Positions 24,488 through 36,388 of a stretch of 64,000 nucleotides of DNA are shown piece after piece. Under the pieces are notes generated by a model. That model worked only from the letters and a program-made list of their open reading frames with translations. It did no database searches and was not told the DNA's origin. The DNA comes from Desmodesmus armatus (lineage: Eukaryota > Chlorophyta > Chlorophyceae > Sphaeropleales > Scenedesmaceae): the NCBI GenBank assembly GCA_007449985.2, contig VIIQ02000739.1:62001-126000 (forward strand), given 5' to 3'. Every line of letters starts with the position of its first letter. Position 1 is the first letter of the stretch. The position numbers and the translations under genes were made by a program.

Positions 24488-27400
24488 ATGAGATCGAGTC
24501 TTTCCCAGCCAGCGCAGTCGACAGGCACGGGTGGGACATGCAGGTCCACTTTCAAGCCTTCTGTTCCACTACACAGGTGCGCTTCGCCGTGCCAATTAAC
24601 CTGCCTTTTCACCTCGGACCTCAGGTTGATATGTGTCACCCAAGGGCCCTCCGACACTGTCCTTCTGCAGGTGCCCCCAGCATCAGCACGTCGCGTCAAG
24701 GTCTATCAGCAGCAAAGTGCGCGATCCTGTGGGTGCTGCAGCCGCTGCAGCAGAGGTAACAGCACCAGCACCCGCCACAGCAGCAGAGCCAGTATCAGTG
24801 GCTGAGCAGACAGTGGACCCTCAGGCAGGAGCTAGCCAGCAGGGCGCTCAACAGTCCCGCAGGCCCAGGAGTCTGAAGCAGAGACGAGAGGGTGATGAGG
24901 AGGGCTCAGAGCCTGGTGCTATCATTGTGCTGGAGAAGCCTGTCACCAACTCCATTGTCAGGCGACTTGCAGAGGTGCGTGGGTGGCGCAAGGGTTCACC
25001 AACAGCATCAGGAGCAAACTGCATGCTCCTTTCACACGTGGGGGAAAATGGTGCGGCCAGCTTGGCATCTGAACTAGGACCACTGCAGCTGCACAACAGT
25101 CCGCTTATCATTACAGTCCTGCACGTCCCTGTTTCCTGCTGTCCTGCAGGTCCCCCAAGCTGTCCTGCGTGCTGGCAGGCCCGATGACGCAACCACCTAC
25201 AGGGCAGTAGCAGCAGTTGCTGCAGCACAGAAGCAGCTAGCAGCCTCCAACAAGGTCGCCGTGTACGTCCCCTACACCAAAGCCGCCAGGTTCACTGCAC
25301 AGCTCCTGACAGCAGACTCATCCATCCTAGACACCATCACTTCAGCGCCACTTACCGTACGGGCCAGCACAGATGCAGCGGCCTTGGGCAACACACTGGC
25401 CTTCACTTTGTTGAGGGATGGCGGGGCAACGGTGGCATCAGCAGGAGCGTCTGCAACGGCAAAGGCAGCCGAGGCCCTGCGGGTGGCACGTGCGCTACTG
25501 CTCAAGAAGGGTTTTGAGATAGGAGTGGTCCCTCAATTTGCTGACAGCATCGGCAACCAAGGGCAGCAGGTGGGCGATGCTGTGGTAGCCGTATGTATGA
25601 CTTTTACTTTTCGTATTGTAAACTAGCAGTGGGACAAGGAGTGCAACCTGCATATGTGTCAGCGGCTTTGTTGCGCTTCCACTAGTTCAAGTTCACCTGC
25701 AAGAGCATGAACGGGTGATTCTCACACTTGATCAGAACATTGCACTCATCTACCAACTCACTCTTTTGTCACTCTGTCAGTCGACCACTCACTCACTACC
25801 TCGCTCAAACCCTGTGCCTGCAGATCACCATCCTGCGTCAAGAGGTGGTGTCAAAGGAGATGCCTCCTCCTGAGGTGGTGGCACCTTCCAACCCCAGCAA
25901 GTCACTGGCACCCACAGCAGCAGCTGCAGCATCTCTGCTGGCCAGGCAGCGCAGGTACGTACGGTCACTGCTATTTGTGACATGGTTCATGACTTAAATG
26001 CACATGCTCACATGCACGTTGCAGCTGCAGCATGGAAGCCAATGAGCTTGCTAGCTTGGCACTGATAGCCATATCTTCAAGAGAAAGCCCAGGCTGGTAA
26101 GGGTGCAAACACAATGGTGGTGGGATGCCTGGGTGTTGCAGTCGCACCCTGTAAGTGTGATTGGCTCACTCACTCACTTACTCACTCACTCATTCACTCA
26201 CTCACGCAGTCACTCACTCACTCATCCATCCAAAAAATTGTGTGTCTCAGGTGCACCCTCAAGATCCGGCAGGGGCAGCTGTTCAGGCTGACGGAGCTCC
26301 TCTTCACAACAGCACAGCCAAAGGGCAGGGCACCAGCAGCACCAGAGGCGGCTGTGGCAGCAGCAGGGCCTACTGCTGCTGCGGCCGACACAGCAGCAGC
26401 AGCAGCAGCAGAAGCACCACAAGCAGCAGCTGGTGTGGATGCAGGCGGCGGCAGGGACAGCAGGGCAAGGGAGGCACAGCAGGCAATGAAGCCACGTGAG
26501 TGGCTTGAGGACTGGTGCTGCTAAGTCGGCTGCCCACTGCTGGGCTAGCTATCGAGTCTCAAAGGACGGAGGCCACTTCAGTGCCCATGAGGAAGAGGAG
26601 CAATGGCTGTGTTTTTGGCTTTGCACAGCAGGGCGATAGGTAATCTGTCTACATTTGGTCCCCAGCCAACTTCGGATGGGATTTGATGCTCGTGACTGTT
26701 GAGGGTTTGAGCTGGTGCTGCTGTGATGGTGTCTGTCTCTGCAGGTCTACTGCTTGTGTCGTATGTCGGGACCTCTCCCGCAACACCAGGTCCAAACTCC
26801 GTCAGCAGCAGCAGCAAGCCCCAGGACACACCAGCAGCACTGGAGGATGCTGCTGCTGCATCAGCTGCTGCTGGTGACACTGCCGACACAACAGCAGCAG
26901 CAGCAGCAGACGATGCGGCCGCCAAGTCGCCGGCATCAGCAGCAGCAGCAGCAGTTGAGGTGCCGGGCAGTGCCTTTGTGACCCTTGACCTGCAGCGCAG
27001 CAGGTTCACCACCATCCCTGAGCCCAGGTGGGGCAGTCCAGGCCATGTCACAGTCCAATTGTTAAGCATAACACCTTGATCTTGTGACAGTGCCCGTGTC
27101 ATGGCCGGTCCACTCCTGCTGCTTCTGTGCAGTACTGGAGGAGGTGCATCTGCCAACACTGTTGCTCATTGCTGCACCACTTGTACGGTGCTGAACCACA
27201 CTTGTATTGCTGTACCGCTTGTATTGCTGTACCGCTTGTTCTTGTTGGTTCCAGGTGGGGTCTGGCAGGGCCCGGTGGTCCTCTGTATGCCAAGAAGCCT
27301 GTGGTGGTCACAGCTGACTCATCTGCTGCTGGAGTGGCTGGGGCCCTGGAGAGCAAGCTGTACAGGTAAGCAGGAGTGAGCAAGTGATTTATGTACAAGG

Positions 27401-29496
27401 CGGGTTTGCAGAGTGCCAATGGTTGTGTGATGTGCAGTGTGAGGTGGGCAGGACCTGGTAACGCACTCCAAACTGGTGGCAGCTGGCCGGTTGGTGGGGT
27501 GGCTGGTGCCCTGGAGAGCAAGCCGTGACATTTGTGTGACCACCACCCTCTTTTTGTGGTCTGCTGTGCAGGCTGGCAGCTGCTTGGCTGTATACTGATG
27601 GCATCGTGGCCGGAAACAGGACCACTAGTGCAACAGCAGACAACACAATCTCTTCTTTGTGACACCACCCCGGCTTTTTCTTTCTGTTGTGCAGGCTGGG
27701 AGCTGCCTGGCTGTACACTGACGGCAGCGTGGCCGGCAACAGGACAGCCTGGGAGGCATACGCCACCCTAGGCAGGAAGCTGGCCGGCAAGGCCAGCAAA
27801 GCTGCTGTGCTGGCATTGGTCAAGGCGGAGCAGGACCTGGGGAACAGCAAAAGCCAAGGCAGCAGCAGCAGCAGGGAGGGAAAGGCAGCTGCTGAACAAC
27901 AGCAGCAGCAGCAGGAGTCACAGCAGGAGGAGGTGGAGGGCAGCCAGCAGCAGCAGCAGCAGCAGCAGGGTCAGGGCAGCAAGCAGCAGCAGAAGGGGTC
28001 AGGCTACAGGCTGAGTATGCTGCTGGTGCATGATGAGGATGTGCAAAGGAGCATCATGCAGGTAGGTGGGTGGGCGGCTGGACACTGCCCTGGGTGTCGT
28101 TTGCGTGTAGGGTGTTAAACACATGAGTTACAACCATCAAGTGCATGTCATGACGACAGGCTTAAAAAGTGCGTTCCGACACGCACATATTGGTAAACGT
28201 GTTGATCATAATGGAATTGTTTCACCTGATACTTGTCTGATGTCGGTGCATCTCTGCCATGTGTGTTGGTGTGTTGGGCGCTCCATTTGAAGCTTTCAGG
28301 GGGTGATGAGCTGCTACCTCTTGACCGACCTCTGTCTGCAGACCCCCAATGCTCCAATGGAGTCATCTAGGAGTTACCTTCAGGACTTCCATCCCCCTTG
28401 TTGCCCATCATCACTTCCATGTGGCTTGCACCTGTGGTTGCTGCAGTGTGTGTCCACGACCATCCAATATTTGGCACATGTTGGTGTAGGCCCCCTGGGC
28501 CTTCATCGAACAAAGTCATCTAGGGTTGCTTTCAAGCACCTCCACCCCCATAGCCCTCTTGCAGATGCCCACCTGTAACTGTCTTTGCCTGTTGTTGCCG
28601 CCAATATCTGACTACTATGCTCAAACCTTCGGCAATCACCCCACTTGTGCAGGCCCCCATGCCCCTCTGGAGTCATCCAGGGTTGCCTTCAAGCAGGCTC
28701 TGCAGCTGATCAAGTTCACAGCAGCGGTCAACTGCTTCCTGCCCGTGAACGAGGCCAGCGGCACAGGCGGCCTGGTGCTGCTGCCTGCAGTGCTGCCGGC
28801 GGCCACAGCGGCTGTGGACTACCGCTTCGCTGGGACTGATAGGGCGCAGGGTGCTGCATATGACTACTATTTCAGGGTGCAGCGGCTGACAAATGAGCTG
28901 CCCGCAGGAGGTACGTGGAGTGCACGGCTGCTGGGGAGGGAGGGGAGGGGGAGGGGGTGTTGTGATGCTATGAATTGGGTGGGAGCGGGCACAGTTTAAT
29001 AGCCGGCACAGTTTGATTGGGGGAGGGGCAAGGTGGTAGTTTCGATGGCTGACAAATGGCACCAGGTTGGTGTGATCAACTCAACAACAAGCACAACTGT
29101 ACTGGCTGCTGCCCTGCAGGTCTGGCGGGTCCTGAGGTTCAGCAGCTGCGTGTGTCGCCCGGCACCGATCCCAGCAAGCTGCGGGATGCCATCGTAGCCA
29201 AGATGCTGACAGGGCAACCTGCCACCTTGCGCTTTGCAGCCCCAGCCGGCCTCCTGCCAGACTTCATGCTCAGTGTGGCAATGACAGCAGTGGCAGCGGC
29301 CCGCGTGCGGCTGCAGGCTAAGGGAGCAGCTGTTGATGTTGCTGTGATGCCGCTGGTGCTTCAGGACACCCGGGGCCTAGCAGCAAGGGTGCTGAGGGTG
29401 GGGGCCGTAGCGGGGGTGGGAAGGGGTGGGACCGTTTTGGGGACCGTGTTGGTGGGAAGGGGCCGAGGGAGAGCAAGTCAGTGGTGTATAGTTTGA
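24488..29496 (+). CDS. Multi-repeat SpoVS-like (Alba-fold) protein, probably plastid-targeted
   Basis: Exons: 24488-24576, 24671-24974, 25150-25590, 25824-25954, 26251-26495, 26745-27027, 27255-27365, 27695-28061, 28653-28910, 29120-29496, about 868 residues. SpoVS is a ~86-residue Alba-like bacterial protein with the pattern 'VsA.s.p..vAgAla..lr..G.a.i.aiGAgAv.qAvkAia.Ar'. Residues ~199-285 fit it well (core LTVRASTDAAALGNTL, then AKAAEALRVARALLLKKG, then VVPQF). The C-terminal ~750-835 fits too (LRVSPGTDPSKLRDAIV, then LLPDFMLSVAMTAVAAARV). Weaker repeats start at IIVLEKPVTNSIVRRLAE (~115) and PVVVTADSSAAGVAGAL (~535). The N terminus (MRSSLSQPAQSTGTGG...) is Ser/Arg-rich and acid-poor, transit-like. 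Ala/Gln-rich linkers separate repeats. Phase at intron 8 fits only if the alternative donor 4 bases downstream (GTGGGT) is used or a C is missing at 28655-28659. The last exon may splice further, so the C-terminal ~30 residues are uncertain. Function unknown; nucleic-acid binding is an inference from the Alba fold. Confidence 0.8.
26163..26226 (+). repeat. ACTC/CTCA simple repeat in a SpoVS-gene intron
   Basis: About 60 bases of mostly CTCA units just before the acceptor of exon 5 (exon starts 26251). They form part of a long pyrimidine-rich intron end. A similar short run lies near 25786-25800. Confidence 0.85.
27492..27623 (+). repeat. Diverged copy of the exon 7 end and exon 8 start in the SpoVS gene
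   Basis: Within intron 7, bases ~27492-27525 resemble the end of exon 7 (27335-27365; shared GCCCTGGAGAGCAAGC). Bases 27530-27623 resemble the acceptor and first 52 bases of exon 8 (27655-27746), 123 bases upstream. The exon 8 copy keeps a polypyrimidine tract, CAG acceptor and the frame for LAAAWLYTDGIVAGNRT. It then runs into different sequence with no clear donor. The exon 7 copy has lost its donor. This looks like a tandem duplication centred on the intron. Confidence 0.75.
28340..28540 (+). repeat. Two diverged extra copies of the exon 9 start in the SpoVS gene
   Basis: Exon 9 starts at 28653 with an acceptor followed by coding for APLESSRVAFKQ. Two earlier copies of this junction lie in the same intron. 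One is at 28342-28371, with a good TCTGTCTGCAG acceptor and coding for NAPMESSR. The other is at 28490-28540, a TAG acceptor-like end followed by a copy that keeps the SSRVAFKH-type segment. Spacings are about 148 and 163 bases. Only the third copy continues into a full exon. Confidence 0.7.
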
Positions 29497-32400
29497 GGCT
29501 GGTGCCGATGCCTGCTGCTGTTGCTGACGAGGCACAGATGCCGCTCACAATCTGAGCAGCAGCAGGGGCTTCTGTGTGTGTAGACACAGGGAGTGCATCA
29601 GCCCAATCCATCAACCATCCAAACTGTGTGTGCGCAAGGATGGGCCAGCACACGCCTACGAGGGCAGCAGGCTCTTTCCCTTAGTGCACAATGTGGCGGG
29701 GCAGTGGGGTGCTGTGTGTGCTGCCGTCATCTGCATGTTGACGTTGTTGCGACTGCTTGATGTTGTTTGCCATGAGGTGGGCCAGGAATTGTGGCCTGCT
29801 GAGTGCCAGTCCGGACTGGATCCAGAGAGCCAGTTGCTGAAGGGTTGCAGATACACTGCCGGCCATGCACGTCACACCACCATGGCAGTTCAGCGCACAG
29901 CACAGATGCTTGGTGGGTCACCATCTTATGTCTGCCACCGTGCTGCAGCACCACTATAGTGTACCTTGCTGATAGGCATGACCATGCCTGCTTGGCTAGC
30001 ATGGTGTCAGGCGTCAGCCGCAGTGAAGGGGGTGGTTGGGCTCCCTTTTGTGTGGCTTTTTTGGGTGGTGGTGGACACTCCCCTGTTGCTCGGATTGCAT
30101 TGCTCTACCTCCCTGCCTCCAGGCACATTGTGTTTGTGCGGGGTCAACAGCGCACCACTGGCACAGTCATTGGAAGCATGTGAAGCACTGTTGGGTTGGA
30201 AACATGCAGGGGTTGTCGTGTGGCATACTGTTACTACTGGGTTGGACCAACAGTTTTGTCCGGTGCACAGTTTTGTCAGCGCCTGGGTTATTTCTGCTGC
30301 ACGACAATTTGCAATGTCACTCATCCCAGTTTTTCTTCCTTTCTTGTGTAATGTACTGCTGAATGGACGGCACTGTCACAACTTTGCCCATGTCAGTGTG
30401 GCACTGCACAAGCATATGCAGCCAGCCACCACCCGGCTGTGTCATTGACTTTTCCGACAACCATCAACTTTTTCCAACCATCTGGAACTTCAACAAAGAT
30501 GTTACACACCACAGCACAGGCAGCAAGAAGCACCTCTGCTGTCCACCTGCCCTGGTCAAGCACAACCGCACACCACTCAAGTTGGCGGGCACACCATTTC
30601 TTGAAACTGGTGTAGACTGACCGCCGAGCACACCTGTGGCCCAGGGCGTGGGAAGTACACACCCTGATGTACAATGGGCAGGGCAAGATACATGCACACC
30701 ATAGCCTTCTCCTCCTCCTGTTCACGCACTGCCTCATCAGGCATGCAGCCAGTGACACACACCACACATCGTCTGTACACAAGCAAAGAGATAGTGTAGC
30801 CAGCACACACCGCGTCGTTCCGGAAAGATATTTGGATCCGCTGGTACAGTGTGATGATGGGCACAGCCTTGCAACAGGCATGTCACAGCTGCTGTCAGCA
30901 CAGAGGCACATGCAGCACAAAATCATGTGGTCTCGTAGCCGCCACATCACCACTCACACAGACATCCCTGGGCAACGGTGCACCATGGTTAGTTCACAGT
31001 CCAAGGCAACCCAAGGCATACTGATGGCTGGCAATGCAGTCAATGTACCTGCCAACAAAACCATGGCTTCGCAAGCAAACACGCGCGTCGGAAGGGTCCA
31101 GTCTGACTGGAAGGCAGACAATGAGAGGCCGTGGGAACAACAGCCAAGGCACAACACAAGAGTTTTGCACCACAGAGCAGCCAGCCGGGGGCAGTGTACT
31201 GCACACTGTGAAAGCAACGACATTAAGCAAGTGAAGGCTGCTGCGACAATTGCAAGGGGCACCAAGTGCTGCTGGCCCTGCAACATGTGTGCATACATTC
31301 ATGCCTGGAGGCTGCAGCATGCCCAGCGGCCGCGAGGCCCTAGGAGCTGCTGCACAACAGAAACATGCAAACATTGCGCCTCAGAGCACTGTCTTTCTGA
31401 GCAACAGGAGTTGCCCTCTGCATTCTGATGTATCTGCTTACTACCAGCCACCTCCAATCCCCAAGGATACTTACAAACAGCAAATCGCTGTGACCAACCT
31501 TCGAGACATGTTTTTTGTCGACACACCTGTCACACATAGAACAAGTAGGCCACGTCAAAGACACAGCCTACTTCTGCGGTGAGCCCATGCCACATGTCAA
31601 TGCAAGCAAGCTGAATACCCTAGACAGCAGGGGTCCCAAGATGATTGCAGGACCCACCACAATACTACTCTACAGCAGCACTGGGCACAGCAGATTGTGG
31701 CTGGCACTCTGCGGGGGGTACCTGCAGAAGAACCACACCCACTGGTGCGCCTGTTCGGCAGACCTCAACTGGCCAGGAGAAAAGAAGAAGCGTCGACGGA
31801 CAAGGGGGTGTCTGTGTTGGCGGCGAATGCAGCTGGGCCGCAGTTCACGCTTGTTCCTGGCATACAGTGGAGGCATGAATGAGGACGATAAACTCCCCAC
31901 GGAAATTGTGGCCGCTGCCCAGCTGAGCCCTCATAAAAAGGAGCCCAGCTAAAGCCTCAAAACGCAGCCCAAACACAGCCCAAGCACACATACAAAGGGT
32001 CAGCACAAGCCTGTCGAGCAGAGCACCACCAGCCACAAAGCAAGCAACACTACATCAACAACACCAAATGCCACCACCCTGAGGACAGACGTAGTATGTC
32101 CCCCCACCACGCAGATGATGACCTAGATATTTGTGGGACTGACGATTGGCCGAGCACAATTCCTCCAAATCCTCCACTGTGCATGGCCAGAAGACGCCAC
32201 AAACAAGTGTAGAGAGTGCCCCCAAGCACAAACGCTACGGAAAGGCTTTAATGCAAGCTGGCCACGAGACTACTACTCTCATCAACTGCTGCCAACAGCA
32301 TCCTGCAGCTGCTGAGAGCTGCAAGCCTGCTGGCAGCAGCCCGGTATACTACCAGTCAAAAAGCACCACACAGCACAACTGCCGGGTAGTGAGGATCACA

Positions 32401-34315
32401 CGCAGGCGTCAGCACTGCAGCTCCGTACGCGGCAGCCAGCTGCTGGTAAACAAAACTTCACATACATCCAAGGGGCGACTGAACCCAAAACATCCATGGT
32501 GCGACTGCAACAAGCATCCATGGTGCGACTGGTACTGCTCTGCTTTCAAAACCTGCAGCCAACAAGGTGGTGCCATACAATATACTGCTGCGGCTTCGCC
32601 CGCAGCCTCGGATAGAATAGAATACAAATGCCCATGGTACAATGCAGTGGGCTGGTGCATCGGCCATTTCACAGCCCCCGGCCAATCTGCGGTCTGCAAA
32701 TCACAGACACACCCCAAATGCCAAGACAAGCAACAACCAAAGGATGCAGCAGCTGATAACATGCGTAAACCACACCATACTACACCCAAACACACCTGCC
32801 ACTTGGGATGCTGTGCCACCTGCCTTATGCATGTGTGACTGTAAAGCAACCAGGCATCCCAGGAACACATCAGATGGCCTCATGCCCCGACTGCCGCCTT
32901 ACAACTGCATCACACGAACAACTTTGGACAACTCATGAGCATGACCAGGCATACGAGATGCAGGCGATGTCTCAACGCAGCAAGCGAGTCTGTCTGAAGG
33001 CAGCATGCACAACAGGAACAGAGCTGCACCATCCCTGCACACACCCCACACTCTGCCCTTCCCTTCCAATGGCTTGGAAACCGCCGTGTGGCTGCACCAC
33101 CAGCCGAACCAGCTGGGTCTCTGCAAGCGACGCCTGTCGTGAAGCCACCATTACCCCTTTGAGCGACACAACAAGTGTGACCGATAAGCCTCGTGCACTT
33201 GCAGAAGCCTGGTGGTCTGCCCTGGTAACATAACACACACACAAACCTCCAACCCACAGACGCACCGCAAAGCTACCAAGAGCACCCACAACTTTTCAAA
33301 AGGGCACGAGGAAGACGGAACAGCCCTTTCGCCTCTCTTGCACTTGCCACCAACAAGCTGCAACCCTCTCAGCTGGCCAGGCGCATCTAGAGATGACTAC
33401 ATGCCACCCAGGAGACCACATGACACAGTTGACACAGGCCCCTGCTGCTGCTCTGCAGGCCAAATACTGCACCCACCGGTCAGCAACACCACGCTGCAGC
33501 CAAATGCATCCAACACTCAAAGCAGGCGCTACTAGTTGGCACCGCCAGCACCTACGGCGCCCAAGCAGACAGCAGACAGGCCCCAACAGCCAGCACCCAG
33601 GCAGTGCCACACCCGCAGCCAGGCTCTGGTCACACAGTTGGGCACGCATGTGTGCTGGCTGCTGCGACTGCAAACAAGCTAGCAGACAACCCCCCCTCCT
33701 CGGAAGAAGGCACTCAAAAGGCCATAGGCTGCCCTTCCTCGGCAGCCTCAGCAGATAGCAGGCGCCCATCCACGGCCTCAACAGCACACCAACCTGTGCA
33801 GGAAGCACAAGCCTGGCCATGTGCACGCTGATCAAGCCAAAGCCAAAGATGCTGGAGAAACTGTACACCACCCACCATACGACGGTCTCTCATCCTTGCC
33901 ACAAACCAAAACACCACTCTGACAGCCACCTGTCCAGGAACATTTTCACCAACCAGAAGCCTCACCAAGGTATGCCGCTGCACCAAACCCACAGGTGTGC
34001 ACAGCAGCACCCCTGGGAACAAAGATAGCAGACCATGTACACATGCAGCTTGAAGGCAGCTGCAGGACAGGACAGGGGTCCTGACAAGATTCACGGCACG
34101 CTCAGCACGCAAGTGCAAGACAGCCTGACACAGCTCATTCCAAAGCAAGCAAACACTCTCCAAGGACTAAGCAAAGCAACAACCCCAGCACAAGCATCCC
34201 CAACACCAGCACAGACATCACGGAATTGTGGAGACACCTCATGGAGCCACTCGCCAGCCCGACCACCAGCAAACAGCTGCAGGAAGATGTACCGCACCGC
34301 TTCGGGCGCATCACA
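29497..34315. other. Convergent 3' tails, no gene recognised
   Basis: 29497-~30440 is GT-rich on the plus strand, fitting the 3' tail of the SpoVS gene, with TGTAA at 30347-30351. ~30450-34315 is AC-rich on the plus strand, fitting the tail of the minus-strand Ser-rich protein gene, with TTACA (TGTAA on the minus strand) at 32899-32903. Open frames here are Cys/His/Trp-rich shadows of biased composition. A short direct repeat (CATCCATGGTGCGACTG) occurs near 32500-32531. A non-coding RNA or a very short gene could hide here, but nothing supports one. Confidence 0.4.
30347..30351 (+). terminator. Possible TGTAA polyadenylation signal for the SpoVS-repeat gene
   Basis: TGTAA about 850 bases after the stop codon, close to where composition flips from GT-rich to AC-rich, which marks the probable meeting point of two convergent transcripts. 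Confidence 0.35.
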
Positions 34316-35003
34316 TCACCTGAAGGAGTCCATGCCCTTGCTTAGGCTGCGGATCAGTGCCGAGGCCCTGCCTGTGGGCTGTGCAGGAGCGCTGTTGTTC
34401 ATCTGCAGGGGCCGGGCGGTGGGTGAGGAGGCACCAAGGGCGGCCGCTGCTGCCGCTGCGGACTGGATTGGGCTGGGGATGCTAGGCAGTGACTGTCCTG
34501 CACGGTCCATGGGGAGGCTTGACGCGCGGCCCAGAAGGCTGGTCACACGGTCGATGTAGAATGAGCTGGGCATGGAGGAGGAGAAGGTGGGGCTCAGCAC
34601 ACTGTCCTGGCTCATGCTGGAGCGGGCAGAGGACACGGAGGATGTGCTGACCCTGCGCAGGCCATTGCTGGGGATGTCCTTGGGGCCGTTGCTGTGTGCG
34701 TGGGAGCCGGACAGCTCCACACTCAGGCGACGCATGGCGGGGGCATCCTTCCCGCACTGCATCAAGTCCAGGTCGCCAAGCATCTTTGCTGCTGTGGATA
34801 GTGTTGCTGCAAGCAGCAGACAAGAAGTTCATGTGGTCGGTTCAACAGCAGGGTGGGGCGGTTTGGGACCACTGTACATGGGAGCAACAGCATGGTGACA
34901 CTTGTGCTGCTGTTGTGTCCTGCTGGCCGCGCCAGCACTGCCGAAATCGTCAGACCACTGGAACGTCCACCCAAATGCTGACTTCACTGAATGTGGCAGC
35001 CAT
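34316..35003 (-). CDS. Small Ser-rich protein, function unknown
   Basis: Two exons, 35003-34988 and 34806-34316, join in phase to 168 residues starting MAATFTTLSTAAKML. The second exon has a strong acceptor (pyrimidine tract then TTGCAG). The first is only 16 bases, supported by an ATG, a GTGAAG donor and matching phase, so it is less certain; otherwise translation could start at the internal ATG at 34783. Features are an N-terminal CGKDAPAMRRLSVELSG segment, a Ser-rich middle (SSVSSARSSMSQDSVLSP), a more hydrophobic patch (SFYIDRVTSLLGRASS) and an Ala run. No membrane segment or known domain is seen. Many SxS/RRxS sites suggest a phosphorylated, largely disordered protein; this is inference. 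Confidence 0.7.
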
Positions 35004-35730
35004 GCGACAAACTGCTGGCTTTCAAGCGGCTCTAGAAGCAATCGAGGCCATCGTGGCTCGAGTGTGGGCAAACAGCGCCGTGCCCGGACCAGGGGTCAAC
35101 AACGAACTCAAGTATGCTGGATAAACACCTCACAGAAGCGTCCTGCAGCTTACGTGTACGCGGTGTGTCCCTCTGAAGTGGACGGTCTTTCTGCGACGAG
35201 GGGCCACGTGCGCCTTTGATAGGTAGTGAAGATGCTGATTCTCAGTTGAAGCAGTAGATTAAAGCCACTCGGACTGCAAGATGGAGCTCAGAGATTGATT
35301 GCGTATCTGTGCTGGAAGAAAACGACGTGCTGCAGGGCGCTGGTCTTTCAGCCGATTGTGCCTGGATGTGAAGGTGTTCAACACACCGCAAACCAGGGCT
35401 TATCCCTTCCGACGGACCTTTGCGCCCCAAACCCTTTGACCGGTGTCCTCATTGGGTTGAGGGGCTTCTGTTTGGACTCTCCAACTGCGATTATGGCCCC
35501 ACCTCACCAAGACCAAACACCAACACCACCCACAGCGCAACCATCACATGCCCTCCTCTGAGGAGGCTCCCACCACAATGCCCTGCACACACCCCCTCTA
35601 CACCAGTGCTCCCATGGAGGCGATCAAACTGCTTAAGCTGCTGTAAGCAACCACAACTGACTGCAAACAGACATTTTCATTAGCTGGATGCACTTCCTGT
35701 GTCTACACCCCTCGTGCTAGAGTCTGACAG
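35004..35730. other. Intergenic: Ser-rich gene promoter and TAN1 3' tail
   Basis: Both flanking genes are on the minus strand. 35500-35730 is AC-rich on the plus strand, fitting the TAN1 3' untranslated region. The part nearer 35004 should be the 5' region of the Ser-rich protein gene. No gene or clear motif is seen. Confidence 0.4.
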
Positions 35731-36357
35731 TCAGGCAGCGGCTTTCTTGCCCTGCTGGCCTGCTGCCTTCTTCGCCTGGCTGCCTCCTCCCTTGCTGCCA
35801 TCTTCCCTGCCGCACTCTGCTGCTGATGTTGGCTTGATCTTGAGCTTGTGGCAGTTGCTCAGGATGCTGCTGGGCAGCATGGCCACAGCACAAGCCGTCT
35901 GCTGCCGCAGCAGTGGCAGCACCTCCACCATCACCACCACCTGCGCACACCCACAGACAGCAGGCCATTTGAACGCCTGCTTGTAAGGACAGCATGCAAG
36001 GCCAGGCATGCAAGGCAAGACACCTAGTGAAACCAAGCACCCGGCTCCATGAGTCATGTGACAGCTTGACCTTCAGAAGCTGCTGGGGCTTGAATCCTGG
36101 GCTGTGAATGGTGGATTCTTCGGGTCCACACAGCCACACCGTGTAACACTCACCTGGGGTTTGCTGAGGTTGACCTTTGCCCCACCTATGTCCTTGCAGC
36201 ACCTCTCCATCACAGCAGCAGCAAGGTCTATCACCCGCTGACGGTCCAAGCCTTGCGCAGCAGCAGCACCAGCAGCAGCCGGTGGCCCCGCCTGCTCCTG
36301 CTGCTGCTGCTGCTGCTGCTGTTCCTCGCCAGCTGCGCTTGAGGCAGCCTCCTGATC

Positions 36358-36388
<31 letters not shown>

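Noticed and set aside
30393..30953. 186-codon Cys/Trp/Leu-rich minus-strand frame
   Set aside because: Composition is what a GT-rich untranslated region gives in translation; no motif found.
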